From Agrypnia vestita (taxonomy: Eukaryota > Arthropoda > Insecta > Trichoptera > Phryganeidae), in the NCBI GenBank assembly GCA_016648135.1, contig JADDOH010002584.1, positions 124,001 to 188,000 of the forward strand: DNA of 64,000 bases, given 5' to 3'. This document shows, piece after piece, positions 63,891-64,000 of this stretch (the first letter of the stretch is position 1; every line of letters starts with the position of its first letter). The position numbers and the translations under genes are program-made. The notes beneath the pieces are model-generated. The model had not been told where the DNA came from, did no database searches, and saw only the letters and a list, made by a program, of their open reading frames with translations.

Positions 63891-64000
63891 AATATACCGA
63901 CTCGGATGATGAATAAAATATGTAGTCAACATAGTATGACGTAAAAAGTCTAGCCATTTATGTGGCGTCGTATAATCAATAATTATCTAGAGCTAGCTGG

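Noticed and set aside
1..64000. Bacterial or viral genome content, CRISPR arrays, operons
   Set aside because: No gene-dense strand, no ribosome-binding sites before frames, no spaced direct-repeat array. Repeats are insect-type LINE, SINE, PLE and MITE pieces.

Overview
This window reads as intergenic or intronic DNA from an insect nuclear genome. It is AT-rich, has no operons and no bacterial-style gene density, and no open frame longer than about 130 codons looks like an intact host gene. An interstitial CCTAA array (the insect telomere repeat type) lies near 28.8 kb. Several tRNA-derived SINEs are present, one with a head resembling those of butterfly and moth SINEs as I remember them. 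Lepidoptera is my best guess for the order; it is an inference.

Most recognisable content is transposable-element debris. (1) At least eleven 3' ends of one non-LTR retrotransposon family, here LINE-A, lie in both orientations. They encode the same C-terminal reverse-transcriptase tail (RWFGHVERM, GRPRKTWHDQI and NRRACMRRCMNV blocks) and end in short TTAG-type tails. Other LINE families (Jockey/CR1-like RT pieces at 1.1, 7.8 and 25.9 kb; LINE-C at 10.3 and 63.6 kb; LINE-D at 13.2 and 57.4 kb; tails at 9.4 and 55.1 kb) are single fragments. (2) Penelope-like element (PLE) fragments lie at 20.9-21.4, 30.5-31.6, 34.5-34.8, 36.0, 37.8-38.9, 43.2, 49.8, 51.8, 56.7, 59.1-59.6, 62.1 and 62.8-63.3 kb. 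Four carry remnants of the C-terminal protein region that follows the GIY-YIG domain in PLEs. (3) Foldback or MITE-like elements occur at 6.1, 7.1, 16.8, 20.4, 22.4, 28.3, 48.2, 53.3, 54.1 and 54.6 kb. (4) tRNA-derived SINEs occur at 19.4, 23.9, 32.9, 34.3, 48.5 and 50.1 kb, and there is one possible solo LTR at 26.6 kb.

The most interesting signal is the set of hammerhead-ribozyme-like motifs inside the PLE fragments. I can fold about a dozen, from at least five subfamilies. Stem I and stem II covary between subfamilies, and each has its own self-complementary stem III hexamer or octamer (ACCGGT, ACATGT, ACTAGT, ACGATCGT), as expected for the minimal, dimer-forming hammerheads known from PLEs. 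The best are at 35986-36027 and 21297-21335, plus a mirrored pair inside a roughly 197-bp palindrome at 38719-38915.

A second unusual signal is a three-copy repeat (2.55, 37.33 and 62.60 kb). On the minus strand it carries a 3' splice site fused directly to a 5' splice site (TTTCAG then GTAAGT), the form of a recursive splice site.

Between the repeats are GC-richer, apparently single-copy islands of 200-600 bp (2.0, 3.0-3.5, 11.6, 12.9, 14.0, 20.1, 23.1, 24.7, 30.0, 36.4, 42.2, 46.1, 47.7, 49.0, 51.5, 52.2-52.7 and 59.8 kb). Their spacing and composition fit conserved cis-regulatory elements around a distant gene, but this is inference. The only candidate host coding exon is a possible terminal exon at 43901-44146, with low confidence.
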